Position numbers and translations under genes: made by a program. Positions 45,316 through 52,836 of a DNA stretch of 64,000 nt are shown in pieces. This DNA is from Flavobacterium sp. GT3R68. GTDB lineage: Bacteria; Bacteroidota; Bacteroidia; Flavobacteriales; Flavobacteriaceae. How positions within the stretch are numbered: the first letter of the stretch is position 1; every line of letters begins with the position of its first letter. Location of the stretch: assembly GCF_007109225.1 (NCBI RefSeq), contig NZ_VJZK01000001.1:62001-126000 (forward strand), written 5' to 3'. The notes under the pieces were generated by a model. That model saw nothing but the letters and a program-made list of their open reading frames with translations, had not been told where the DNA came from and did no database searches.

Positions 45316-46455
45316 CTAATCAAATTCATTCAGGCCATAGAGGATTTCTTTCATTTTGGTTCCATTGACCTCAACCGGTTTGTATGCTATGTTGAATTTA
45401 TTGATGGCCACATCAATATCTGATTTCAGTTTTTTATATTCCAGGGGAAGTTTGGTTTCGCACTGCTTCTGGTTTTCGTAGCTGTTTAAAATGATTTTAA
45501 ACTTTTCGTAAAACTTGCCTCCTTGGTCTATAAAATTATTGTACTGTGTGATAAATTGGAGCAACCTGTCTATAGGAAACTCCATGTTTACCTGCATCTT
45601 ATATTGTGGCACTCCGGTTTTCGTTTTCATTTTAACGAGATACTCCTCCATTTTCTGGGTGATGGTTTCCCAATCGTCATTTGTCCGGCAGGTCTCTAAG
45701 GAAGCGGTGTAGCCAATTGGTTTTGTGTAGTCTTTAAAGAGCACTTCAATTTCCTGCTTTATTTTCTCGTTGCTGGTCTGCAAGAAAGCCGTTTCAAAGT
45801 ATATCGTATTCAAATCATTCTGCATCCGAAGCGTGAAATCTAAAATACATTCCACGGACGCGAGTTCTTTATCCTTATCGTCTTTTGAAAGACTGGAAAC
45901 CAATAGATTTGAAAACGTTTGAACAATCGATATAATCGGATTTGTACCTAAGATAGCTGTTAAATCATACCCTGCTTTTTTATCTTTTTTGGCTGCTACC
46001 ACTTCTTTTAATCTTCCATATTCCGGATATTGATTCGGATTGGATATTTTGTTGATTTCACTTAGGGTACGAACTGACGCAAAATGATGATCCAGACTCA
46101 AGACTTTTTCATACAGGATTTTTATGATTTGTAACCCTTTAAGATATCGTACTTTTGATATTTCATTGGTATTTTCTTTCTGTAAAGACTTTATTTCACC
46201 AGCAATGGCGTCTTTTTTCAAGAGTAAATCTACCTTTTTTTCCAATAATACTGCAGTAGTTAAATTGTCATTGATCGCTTTTAGCTGGGAATATAGTACC
46301 ATGTATTTCACATCGTACTCTTTTTGGATATTCTGAATCTCAAACAACATTTCATGGATAATCCTATTGGGATCACTACCAAGCCTATTTTTTGCAACCC
46401 CTTTATAAGAAGTCACTAAAAATAATAATAGTAAAAGTTGTTTTAAAATATTCAT
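45316..46455 (-). CDS. Secreted helical protein, unknown function
   Basis: 379 residues with a signal peptide (LLLLLFLVTSYKGVAK). The mature part is largely helical with Lys/Glu/Leu-rich coiled-coil stretches (VLLEKKVDLLLKKDAIAG). I recognise no domain. Two bases after the preceding gene, it ends a small minus-strand operon. Confidence 0.7.
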   Translation of the reverse strand: MNILKQLLLLLFLVTSYKGVAKNRLGSDPNRIIHEMLFEIQNIQKEYDVKYMVLYSQLKAINDNLTTAVLLEKKVDLLLKKDAIAGEIKSLQKENTNEISKVRYLKGLQIIKILYEKVLSLDHHFASVRTLSEINKISNPNQYPEYGRLKEVVAAKKDKKAGYDLTAILGTNPIISIVQTFSNLLVSSLSKDDKDKELASVECILDFTLRMQNDLNTIYFETAFLQTSNEKIKQEIEVLFKDYTKPIGYTASLETCRTNDDWETITQKMEEYLVKMKTKTGVPQYKMQVNMEFPIDRLLQFITQYNNFIDQGGKFYEKFKIILNSYENQKQCETKLPLEYKKLKSDIDVAINKFNIAYKPVEVNGTKMKEILYGLNEFD

Positions 46456-46457
46456 TT

Positions 46458-46889
46458 TTAATTTGAAAGTGTGATGGTTAAAACGGCATACTCTTTAATT
46501 AATCGGAGAGGATAATCTCCTTTTTTTACTTGATAATAATTAATATCAACTCCCAATTCAGTCAAGAATTTTTTTTCAAAAGCATAATCTTCATCCTGAT
46601 GAAAAACTAAAATTTCTTCTTGATAGGTCGGATATCTTTTTTCAAAAAGCATAGACTGGTCCTCCGGGGAAAGATCGGTTATAAGAATGGTTAAGTTAAT
46701 TGTGTTACCCGAAATTTTGGTAACAGTAAAATTTTTGAGTGAATTTTTGCTCACCGGAGAAGTACTGCAAACTCCTAATCCTCCTGCGCAACTTCTTCCC
46801 CTTATATCGGCTTGTAATAATTTTGTTTCGGTTTGAGCAATAGAAAGAAGCGGCAACAGGATTATGGCTATATAATTTAGATATTTCAT
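46458..46889 (-). CDS. Small secreted protein, unknown function
   Basis: 143 residues with a signal peptide (IAIILLPLLSIAQ). RGRSCAGGLGVCSTSPVSK has two cysteines that could form a disulfide; the rest is mixed alpha/beta (NTINLTILITDLSPED). No family recognised. Operon with the gene two bases downstream. Confidence 0.7.
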   Translation of the reverse strand: MKYLNYIAIILLPLLSIAQTETKLLQADIRGRSCAGGLGVCSTSPVSKNSLKNFTVTKISGNTINLTILITDLSPEDQSMLFEKRYPTYQEEILVFHQDEDYAFEKKFLTELGVDINYYQVKKGDYPLRLIKEYAVLTITLSN

Positions 46890-46901
46890 TTTGTGTAGTT
46901 T

Positions 46902-46967
46902 TTAGCTTTTGGGAGGAATCACTTCTAGTTTTAAGGTATTCCAATCCTCGGTTTTGTGTAATTTTTA
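46902..46967 (-). pseudogene. Remnant of an aspartic-protease C-terminus
   Basis: The minus strand encodes KTEDWNTLKLEVIPPKS before a stop. This aligns with KAVDWGTLQLEIIRAKA at the end of the protease gene at 47022-48149. An in-frame stop precedes it, so only a scar of a second copy remains. Confidence 0.6.
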
Positions 46968-47021
46968 AAACAAGGTTTACAAATAATTTACATCAAAATA
47001 AGCAATATTTAAAATGCTTTT

Positions 47022-48149
47022 TCATAAAGCTTTAGCTCGAATAATTTCCAATTGTAGTGTACCCCAATCAACGGCTTTATTTAGTTTTATGTTCATTTCA
47101 CAAATATTTTTCGCAGTTACTTTCTCACCATTTATAGATGTTATAACATCTCCAACATTATAATCAATTAATTGTTGATTTTTTAATATAATAACAATCT
47201 GATTATTTGAATTATAGGTGATGTAATTATATTTTTTAAAATCTTTGTTTAACTTATTTTCAGTATTTATTCTCTTTACAAAAACCTTCTTATTTTCAAA
47301 ATCTAAAATCCAGTCAAAGTTCTTCATAAATCTTATTCCAACATTTGTTGCTTTATTTGACGATGATGCAATTACTGTAGACACGAATTTTTCGCCAGCG
47401 AAATCCATTTCAACATTTTTATAATGGATTTCCTTATTGTTATCAGAAAATTCATCAAATGCTTTAAATGAAGAGCCATTATAAAGTTCGGCATCAAGTT
47501 TATTAAACATCGGATCATCATTTAAGGGTATTATAAAAAAATCTGAAAAACCAGTATCTAATTTAAATTGCTTTTTAGTTCCATTTATTTCAAAGTTTAC
47601 AAAAATCATTTGATCACGAAAAGACGATTCAATTTCTTTATAATCACTTGTATTAACACTATCCTTATGGATTAGAGCTAAAGTTTTGTCGGAGAAATTA
47701 ATCTGCATAGTCAATTTATCATTGATAAAGCAATCCATCCCTAAAATCCCATAAAAATTTCTAGTGAAACAATTGTTAACTTCAGCTTGTTTAACCGCCA
47801 AAAATTTATTTTTGGATTCAAAGAGAGTTGTTTTAATTGGGTAATTTATTGTGCTAACTTCAACTTTTACTCCATTTACCCCTTTAGCAGATAAAGAGCC
47901 TTTCGCTGATTTGTGAAAATTTTCCACCATTAATGTATCTTGAACGATAGTGGCAGTAGCTCCCGTATCAAACACAAATGGAAATTTTTTACTATTCATT
48001 TCAATCTCAATAATAGGCATGTTAGATTTCATTAAGAAAGTTATTTTTCCGGCTTTGTGATTGATTTCTTGAGTGTAATATTGTTTGAATACTGTACAAG
48101 ATGTAAAAAAAAATATGAAAAATATTAAAGAAGTGAATTTAAATTTCAT
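47022..48149 (-). CDS. Retropepsin-like aspartic protease lipoprotein with PDZ-like C-terminus
   Basis: 375 residues with a lipobox (FFIFFFTSC). Two pepsin-type motifs, FVFDTGATATIV near residue 60 and FKLDTGFSDFFII near 195, indicate a two-lobed protease. The C-terminus (YNVGDVITSINGEKVTAKNIC) is PDZ-like. Envelope-located proteolysis is likely; substrate unknown. A partial second copy remains 55 bases downstream. Confidence 0.85.
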   Translation of the reverse strand: MKFKFTSLIFFIFFFTSCTVFKQYYTQEINHKAGKITFLMKSNMPIIEIEMNSKKFPFVFDTGATATIVQDTLMVENFHKSAKGSLSAKGVNGVKVEVSTINYPIKTTLFESKNKFLAVKQAEVNNCFTRNFYGILGMDCFINDKLTMQINFSDKTLALIHKDSVNTSDYKEIESSFRDQMIFVNFEINGTKKQFKLDTGFSDFFIIPLNDDPMFNKLDAELYNGSSFKAFDEFSDNNKEIHYKNVEMDFAGEKFVSTVIASSSNKATNVGIRFMKNFDWILDFENKKVFVKRINTENKLNKDFKKYNYITYNSNNQIVIILKNQQLIDYNVGDVITSINGEKVTAKNICEMNIKLNKAVDWGTLQLEIIRAKAL

Positions 48150-48257
48150 TGATAATTGTAAGTTTTGTTAATGTATTAGAATTTAAAATTGAAATGATTC
48201 AACTCTTGTGAAATTTTAAATATTAGATCTCTAATTTAGAAAATCTCAATTAAAAAT

Positions 48258-48287
48258 AATCTCAATGGCAAAACACCATTGAGATTA
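48258..48287 (-). terminator. Terminator of the 48297-48818 gene
   Basis: Perfect 11-bp stem AATCTCAATGG/CCATTGAGATT around a CAAAACA loop. Confidence 0.8.
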
Positions 48288-48296
48288 TTAGACATT

Positions 48297-48818
48297 TTAT
48301 GGATGCAGCTCTGGAGTGATCATGTCAATAATAGCACCTACAATTTCAAGGATCAGTTTCCAAGGCCATTTTGCCGTAACATCAACAGGTGCATAAGGAC
48401 CCGTAGAAACTAAATCCGCAAGATTTATTGGACTTGTCGATTTTGAATAAGCTATTTTTGTTTTTATCTGATTTGAAAAGATCACGACTTCATTATAATC
48501 CCATTCTATTAAAGCCTTAGGCGATAATTTGGCGAAATCATAAATTTTTCTAAAAAAAGCTTCAGCCTCTAACGTTTGAAATCCTTTGAAATTCAAGCAA
48601 TCATTTGTAAATTGTTGAAAAGTAGCTTTAGGATTAACTGATAAATATTTTCTAGCTTGATCTACACTTTCTGCAAATTTTAATTTTGCTTCAGGTGAGA
48701 TAGTAACATTACTATTAATAACTGCATGCTTTTCGCTTGAGTCCAATCTTAGACTTCCAGCATTCCCTGACGATATAATTAACCCCGCCATCATAGCACT
48801 TAATAAAACTTTTTTCAT
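48297..48818 (-). CDS. Secreted protein with hydrophobic C-terminus, unknown function
   Basis: 173 residues with a signal peptide (MMAGLIISSGNAGS). The body is polar and helical, and the last 25 residues include a hydrophobic stretch (KLILEIVGAIIDMITP). No family recognised. It is monocistronic, with hairpin repeat copy 2 in its 5' region and its own terminator. Confidence 0.7.
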   Translation of the reverse strand: MKKVLLSAMMAGLIISSGNAGSLRLDSSEKHAVINSNVTISPEAKLKFAESVDQARKYLSVNPKATFQQFTNDCLNFKGFQTLEAEAFFRKIYDFAKLSPKALIEWDYNEVVIFSNQIKTKIAYSKSTSPINLADLVSTGPYAPVDVTAKWPWKLILEIVGAIIDMITPELHP

Positions 48819-48842
48819 AATTTTGTTTTTTAATTTAAATTT

Positions 48843-48893
48843 GCAGTCTTACTTATGTCGTCGAAAACATTTAATTAGTAAGACTGCTTTTTT
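48843..48893 (+). repeat. Repeated hairpin, copy 2
   Basis: GCAGTCTTACT pairs with AGTAAGACTGC (11 bp, all Watson-Crick), then six T. Bases 48843-48870 are identical to copy 1. It starts 25 bases upstream of the minus-strand gene ending at 48818, inside its probable 5' region. Confidence 0.75.
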
Positions 48894-48941
48894 ATTTATG
48901 GCTGGAAATCTCATCACAGAAAAAAAGCCAACCTTTCTTTT

Positions 48942-49130
48942 TCTCTGATTTTACATTCTTCTCTAAGGCATCTGTAGTTCCTTTTGCTCAGGTTTTTTTA
49001 AAGGTTACCGTACAGCTGTATCAATCCTTATATGCTCTGTTTTTGTTAGGATAACAGAATAGCTTTATCAAAGTCCTTTTTGCTCTGATTTTTATAGGGT
49101 TACATACCAGCTGAATCAATCCCTTATAAT
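48942..49130. repeat. Degenerate tandem repeat, 48-bp period
   Basis: Units start at 48986 (GCTCAGGTTTTTTTAAAGG), 49034 (GCTCTGTTTTTGTTAGG) and 49082 (GCTCTGATTTTTATAGGG), exactly 48 bases apart. Each ends in a variant of AGCTgtATCAAtcCcTT. A weaker unit precedes at about 48942. No frame stays open through the array. Confidence 0.7.
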
Positions 49131-49241
49131 TGGCCAATTATATTTATTCTGAAAATGTTACAAATCGTTAACTAAAATTCGTTTCACTTTCTGAGGTCAA
49201 AACTACCTCCCTAGACCTATCTATGCAAACATTGTATTTAT

Positions 49242-49277
49242 CAATTTCGAAATTGAAAACTTGTCAATTTCGGAATT
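49242..49277. promoter_or_regulatory. Two operator-like palindromes before the TPR-AraC regulator gene
   Basis: CAATTTCGAAATTG (49242-49255, perfect) and CAATTTCGGAATT (49265-49277), 23 bases apart start to start. A third copy lies just past the gene. Confidence 0.5.
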
Positions 49278-49440
49278 TACACACTACAACGAAGATAATA
49301 TATTTGATTTCAAGGATTTAACCTTTAATTTTTTAATCATTATTAAAGAAAAATATTACTAAAAAAAAACCAAAAATAACTTTTAAAATGCTAATTTCGC
49401 GCTAACAATTAACTGTTACTCCAACCAAACGTTCTGTTTT

Positions 49441-51138
49441 ATGCAAAGATTCAAGATTATTTCGTTATGTTTTGGTCTATTTATATTTAATATTTCGATA
49501 GCTCAAGATTGTAATAAAATTCCAGACTCTTTAAAAAAATATAGTTATTTGGAATTAGATGCTAAAATATATAACAGTAGTGTAAGACTTCAAAAGCATA
49601 ATGCCATTTATTCAAGAACGCATGTCTTAAAAGCAAAAAAAGAGAATAATATCGAAGAGCTTACCATAGGTTATAACGTAATGGCAGAAGTAGAAAATCA
49701 TCCGAAACAAGGATTAAAATACTCCGATAGTGCAATTTATTTGGCAAAAAAAAAAATACCCAGACTTCTCTCTTATCTATATCATACTAGAGCCGACTTA
49801 TACTACAATGAGAAAAAACTTAAAAAATCTCTTGATTATTATTTACTTGCTTATAAAGATTCAATTTTTCTTTCCAAAAAATTCAGGAATATTGTGCACT
49901 ATCGTATTGGTGTAATTAAGGACATCCAAGGAAAACAGGAAGAAGCGTTAACTATATATAAAAAATGTGAAGAATATGCAAATAAATATAAACTTAACAA
50001 CGTAGCGTATTTATATGGATTATCCGAATTGTATAATAAGATCGGTAGAATAAAATTATCAGAGCAATATACAAGGAAGGGGATTGCCCTATCTAAAAAT
50101 AATATAGATAACTTATATTATTATCCTTATTTTATATCTAACCGAGGAAAAAACTATTATAAGCGTAAACAATATCAAAAAGCTATAATTGACTTAAGTA
50201 AGCCTCTCAAAACCATTCAAAATGATTATTCCAATTATGCCGAGAATTGCTATTATATAGGGGAATGCTATAAAAAACTTCATCAAGAAAAAAAAGCTGT
50301 AGAATATTTTAAAAAAGTTGATTCTATTTTTACTGTAAATAATGATGTTTATCCACTTATCATATCAGCATACCAACATCTCATTGATTATTATAAAAAA
50401 AACCAAGACTTTAAGCAGGCTATATATTATTCAGACCAATTCATAAAGGCCGATTGTGTAATTGATGACAATTATAAATACATTACATCAAAAATCGCTA
50501 AAACTTATGATATACAAAAAGTAGTCTCTTCAAAACAAGCCGTGATTACCTCCTTGAAAAAAGAAAAAAGAAATTTTGTTACGGCAATATTGTTGTTGTT
50601 TTTAGGATTATTTTTAGTTTCAAATCTTTGGTATATTAACAATAAAAAAAAGCAAACAGAACTCCTCAAGCAAAGAGAACTATTTAATATATTTAAATTA
50701 GAAAGAGAACAACAAAGCCTAAATCAAAAAATAAATTTTAGCGACAAAAAAACAAGCTTGTCTAATATTGACGAAAGTGTAATTGCACAAATATTGAGTA
50801 GCTTGGAGCATTTTGAAAAAGAGCAATGCTATCTGCACAAAGAATATACTGTTGAGATACTTGCTACTGAATTTAAAACCAATTCAAATTATTTGTCAAG
50901 AATTATCAATGAAATAAAAGGAGCTAGTTTTACAACTTACATTAATGTGTTGAGAATCGAATATATTTTGGAAAAATTAGAAACCGATAAGAAATTTTTA
51001 AATTACACGATACAGGGATTATCTGAATTTTCAGGATATAATAGTGTCCAAACCTTTACTAGAGCATTTACTTTATATACAAAAATGAAACCTTCTGAAT
51101 TCCTTAAAGAATTGAGAGCTAGAAATATTCAAAATTAA
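49441..51138 (+). CDS. Membrane-bound TPR-AraC family transcriptional regulator
   Basis: 565 residues: signal peptide (LFIFNISIAQ), six or more tetratricopeptide repeats to about residue 340 (ADLYYNEKKLKKSLDYYLLAY, YYIGECYKKLHQEKKAVEYF), one membrane helix at about 381-400 and a C-terminal AraC-type DNA-binding domain (YTVEILATEFKTNSNYLSRI, SEFSGYNSVQTFTRAF). The layout implies periplasmic sensing and cytoplasmic DNA binding. AT-richer than the housekeeping genes, with a ten-base A-run near 49745. Confidence 0.9.
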   Translation: MQRFKIISLCFGLFIFNISIAQDCNKIPDSLKKYSYLELDAKIYNSSVRLQKHNAIYSRTHVLKAKKENNIEELTIGYNVMAEVENHPKQGLKYSDSAIYLAKKKIPRLLSYLYHTRADLYYNEKKLKKSLDYYLLAYKDSIFLSKKFRNIVHYRIGVIKDIQGKQEEALTIYKKCEEYANKYKLNNVAYLYGLSELYNKIGRIKLSEQYTRKGIALSKNNIDNLYYYPYFISNRGKNYYKRKQYQKAIIDLSKPLKTIQNDYSNYAENCYYIGECYKKLHQEKKAVEYFKKVDSIFTVNNDVYPLIISAYQHLIDYYKKNQDFKQAIYYSDQFIKADCVIDDNYKYITSKIAKTYDIQKVVSSKQAVITSLKKEKRNFVTAILLLFLGLFLVSNLWYINNKKKQTELLKQRELFNIFKLEREQQSLNQKINFSDKKTSLSNIDESVIAQILSSLEHFEKEQCYLHKEYTVEILATEFKTNSNYLSRIINEIKGASFTTYINVLRIEYILEKLETDKKFLNYTIQGLSEFSGYNSVQTFTRAFTLYTKMKPSEFLKELRARNIQN

Positions 51139-51145
51139 AATCTAG

Positions 51146-51159
51146 CAATTTCCGAATTG
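51146..51159. promoter_or_regulatory. Third operator-like palindrome
   Basis: CAATTTCCGAATTG, one mismatch from perfect symmetry, eight bases after the regulator stop and upstream of two small genes. Confidence 0.45.
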
Positions 51160-51235
51160 ATAAAGCATGTTTAGTCCACAGTTTGTTAGTTTTATTAAAT
51201 TTGGCAGCAATTAACAAATAACTTTATTAAATATT

Positions 51236-51325
51236 ATGCAAAAAGAAAATCAAAATTATTTAAAATTCTGCAGTTTTGTTTTCACTACTAGCATCTTTAT
51301 TAGCAGTAGTTTTCAAGGACGGTAG
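51236..51325 (+). CDS. Possible 29-residue peptide
   Basis: ATG at 51236 to TAG at 51325 encodes a peptide with a charged start (MQKENQNYLK) and hydrophobic centre (FCSFVFTTSIFISSS). It lies 98 bases after the TPR-AraC gene, behind a shared palindrome. It could equally be a gene remnant or chance. Confidence 0.3.
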   Translation: MQKENQNYLKFCSFVFTTSIFISSSFQGR

Positions 51326-51379
51326 TATCGTTTTATATATACGGTTATGGAATAAGTATAATAGGCTGTCAATAAAATT

Positions 51380-51850
51380 ATGAAAAAATTAATGCAGTTT
51401 ACACAAATTTGCTTGATTCTAAGCGGAATTATAAGCGTAATGTATATTGTTGTGGACAAATTTAACATTGCAAATTTAAATTCATTTCGATCGCCATTTT
51501 CTGTAGTAGCCAGTATTTGTATACTGTCGTTATACCTGTGGATAATTTTATTAGACATTCAAAAAAATAGGTTTTTGATTTTAGGCATTTTAAATTATGT
51601 TGCCTTAGTGGGAGCATTGGTATTTGTATTGAATCAAGCTATTTTACGCACACCTTGGATACTTTTATATGCGATTTATTTAATGCTTTTCATGTTGTTT
51701 AATTTAATCGTAATGAACTTTATATATAATTACCGAAAAACGATGGACCGTTCTTTTTTGAAGCAATGGGTGTGGTTTTTTGGATTTCTGTTCTGTACCT
51801 TCCTATTATTTTTTATACTAAAGAAGTTTGTCTATACTGAGGTTTATTAG
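51380..51850 (+). CDS. Four-helix membrane protein, unknown function
   Basis: 156 residues with four predicted membrane helices (ICLILSGIISVMYIVVD, VVASICILSLYLWIILL, LNYVALVGALVFVLNQ, FGFLFCTFLLFFIL) and short loops. No family recognised. Followed by a terminator. Confidence 0.65.
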   Translation: MKKLMQFTQICLILSGIISVMYIVVDKFNIANLNSFRSPFSVVASICILSLYLWIILLDIQKNRFLILGILNYVALVGALVFVLNQAILRTPWILLYAIYLMLFMLFNLIVMNFIYNYRKTMDRSFLKQWVWFFGFLFCTFLLFFILKKFVYTEVY

Positions 51851-51886
51851 ATGATTTCAAGAATTTAAATGGAATGCTATTGCATG

Positions 51887-51918
51887 AAAAAAGCCGCTGA
51901 TTTAGCGGCTTTTTTTTT
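51887..51918. terminator. Bidirectional terminator
   Basis: AAGCCGCT/AGCGGCTT stem with A- and T-runs. Confidence 0.85.
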
Positions 51919-51955
51919 AAATATCTATGGGCATTCTTCTTTATGATTAGTAATA

Positions 51956-52184
51956 CTATTCGATTTCGAATTCATTCTTTTGTTGAAAAACCGGATAATT
52001 GCTCGCATTTGCCTGATAGGTCGAACTGCTTGTTTTTACCAGATTCGGGGTTATACCGTACCAGTTGTATACGTACAATCCTATATAATTCTTGAGATAA
52101 TACGCTATCTGATAATATTTTTTGAAGGGGTTTTTATAGGGGTTTTTAATGTCTTCATATTGCTGTTTTTTTATTCTTTTCCAT
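51956..52184 (-). pseudogene. Frameshifted small gene, 75 residues when repaired
   Basis: An ATG at 52184 reads MEKNKK and then goes out of frame at a seven-base A-run (52166-52172 on the plus strand). With six A the frame runs to a stop at 51956 and gives a sensible Tyr- and Asn-rich protein (KKYYQIAYYLKNYIGLYVYN, ITPNLVKTSSSTYQANAS). Twenty-eight bases after the DUF2809 gene, it may share its transcript. The product is not recognised. Confidence 0.55.
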
Positions 52185-52212
52185 CTGGTGTTTTTTTATT
52201 GTTTAATAAAAT

Positions 52213-52608
52213 TTAATTAGACTTTATTAGATCCGTTTTCTTTTTTCCAACATACCTTTCGACAGCAATTACAAGAGCAATTCCAGCCATGTAACAGATC
52301 ATATCCATCCACGAGAAGGAAGTGCCGATTACAGTTCGGGCCAATTTGGATTTTTCTAAATGCATCTTTTCGACAATACGTAAAAACTGCAGGAATTCTA
52401 TCGTAAAAGAGAAAATCAACACCAACAGCGCAGCAGTCAAAACCGGTAATCTAAGGAATGATTTTAAAAAACAATAGAGTAGGATAACCACCAAAACATC
52501 CCCCAGATAAGGCCTGACAAATTGGTCATGGACGCATAGGGCAATCAAAACTTCCAAACAGAAAATCAGGATAGTTAAGCCAAAGTAGTTTTTGTTGAAT
52601 ATCAGCAT
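52213..52608 (-). CDS. DUF2809 membrane protein
   Basis: 131 residues with four predicted helices. VRPYLGDVLVVILLYCFLKS, FTIEFLQFLRIVEKMHL and GTSFSWMDMICYMAGIAL are the DUF2809 pattern. Function unknown. Confidence 0.88.
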   Translation of the reverse strand: MLIFNKNYFGLTILIFCLEVLIALCVHDQFVRPYLGDVLVVILLYCFLKSFLRLPVLTAALLVLIFSFTIEFLQFLRIVEKMHLEKSKLARTVIGTSFSWMDMICYMAGIALVIAVERYVGKKKTDLIKSN

Positions 52609-52789
52609 GCTGTCAATTTAAGTTACACGGCCTGCGCCCTTTTTATTCTCTTTACTGTAAAATGGCCTTTATAACGTTTCCATCTGCCATTTACGCTTAA
52701 GGTTTAGATCAAACTGATAGTAGCAAATACATATGCGGTATTAAATGCCAACCAAGTGCAAAAGTACATTTAAAATACCAAGTTGGGAT

Positions 52790-52822
52790 TTGTTCTTTTA
52801 TCATTTTCTTGATGTAAATTTG
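52790..52822 (+). promoter_or_regulatory. Promoter of dxs
   Basis: TTG at 52790-52792 and TAAATTTG at 52815-52822, 22 bases apart; the ATG follows after 14 bases. Confidence 0.65.
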
Positions 52823-52836
52823 TCTTTTCCCGCATT

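Noticed and set aside
46705..46944. 79-codon minus-strand frame overlapping the small secreted protein
   Set aside because: The overlapping frame with a signal peptide (46458-46889) is the real gene.
48942..49130. CRISPR array
   Set aside because: The 48-bp units are degenerate along their whole length with no constant repeat and unique spacer, and no cas gene is near.
51980..52216. 78-codon plus-strand frame
   Set aside because: It lies antisense to the repaired 75-residue minus-strand gene, which reads far better and ends at a terminator.
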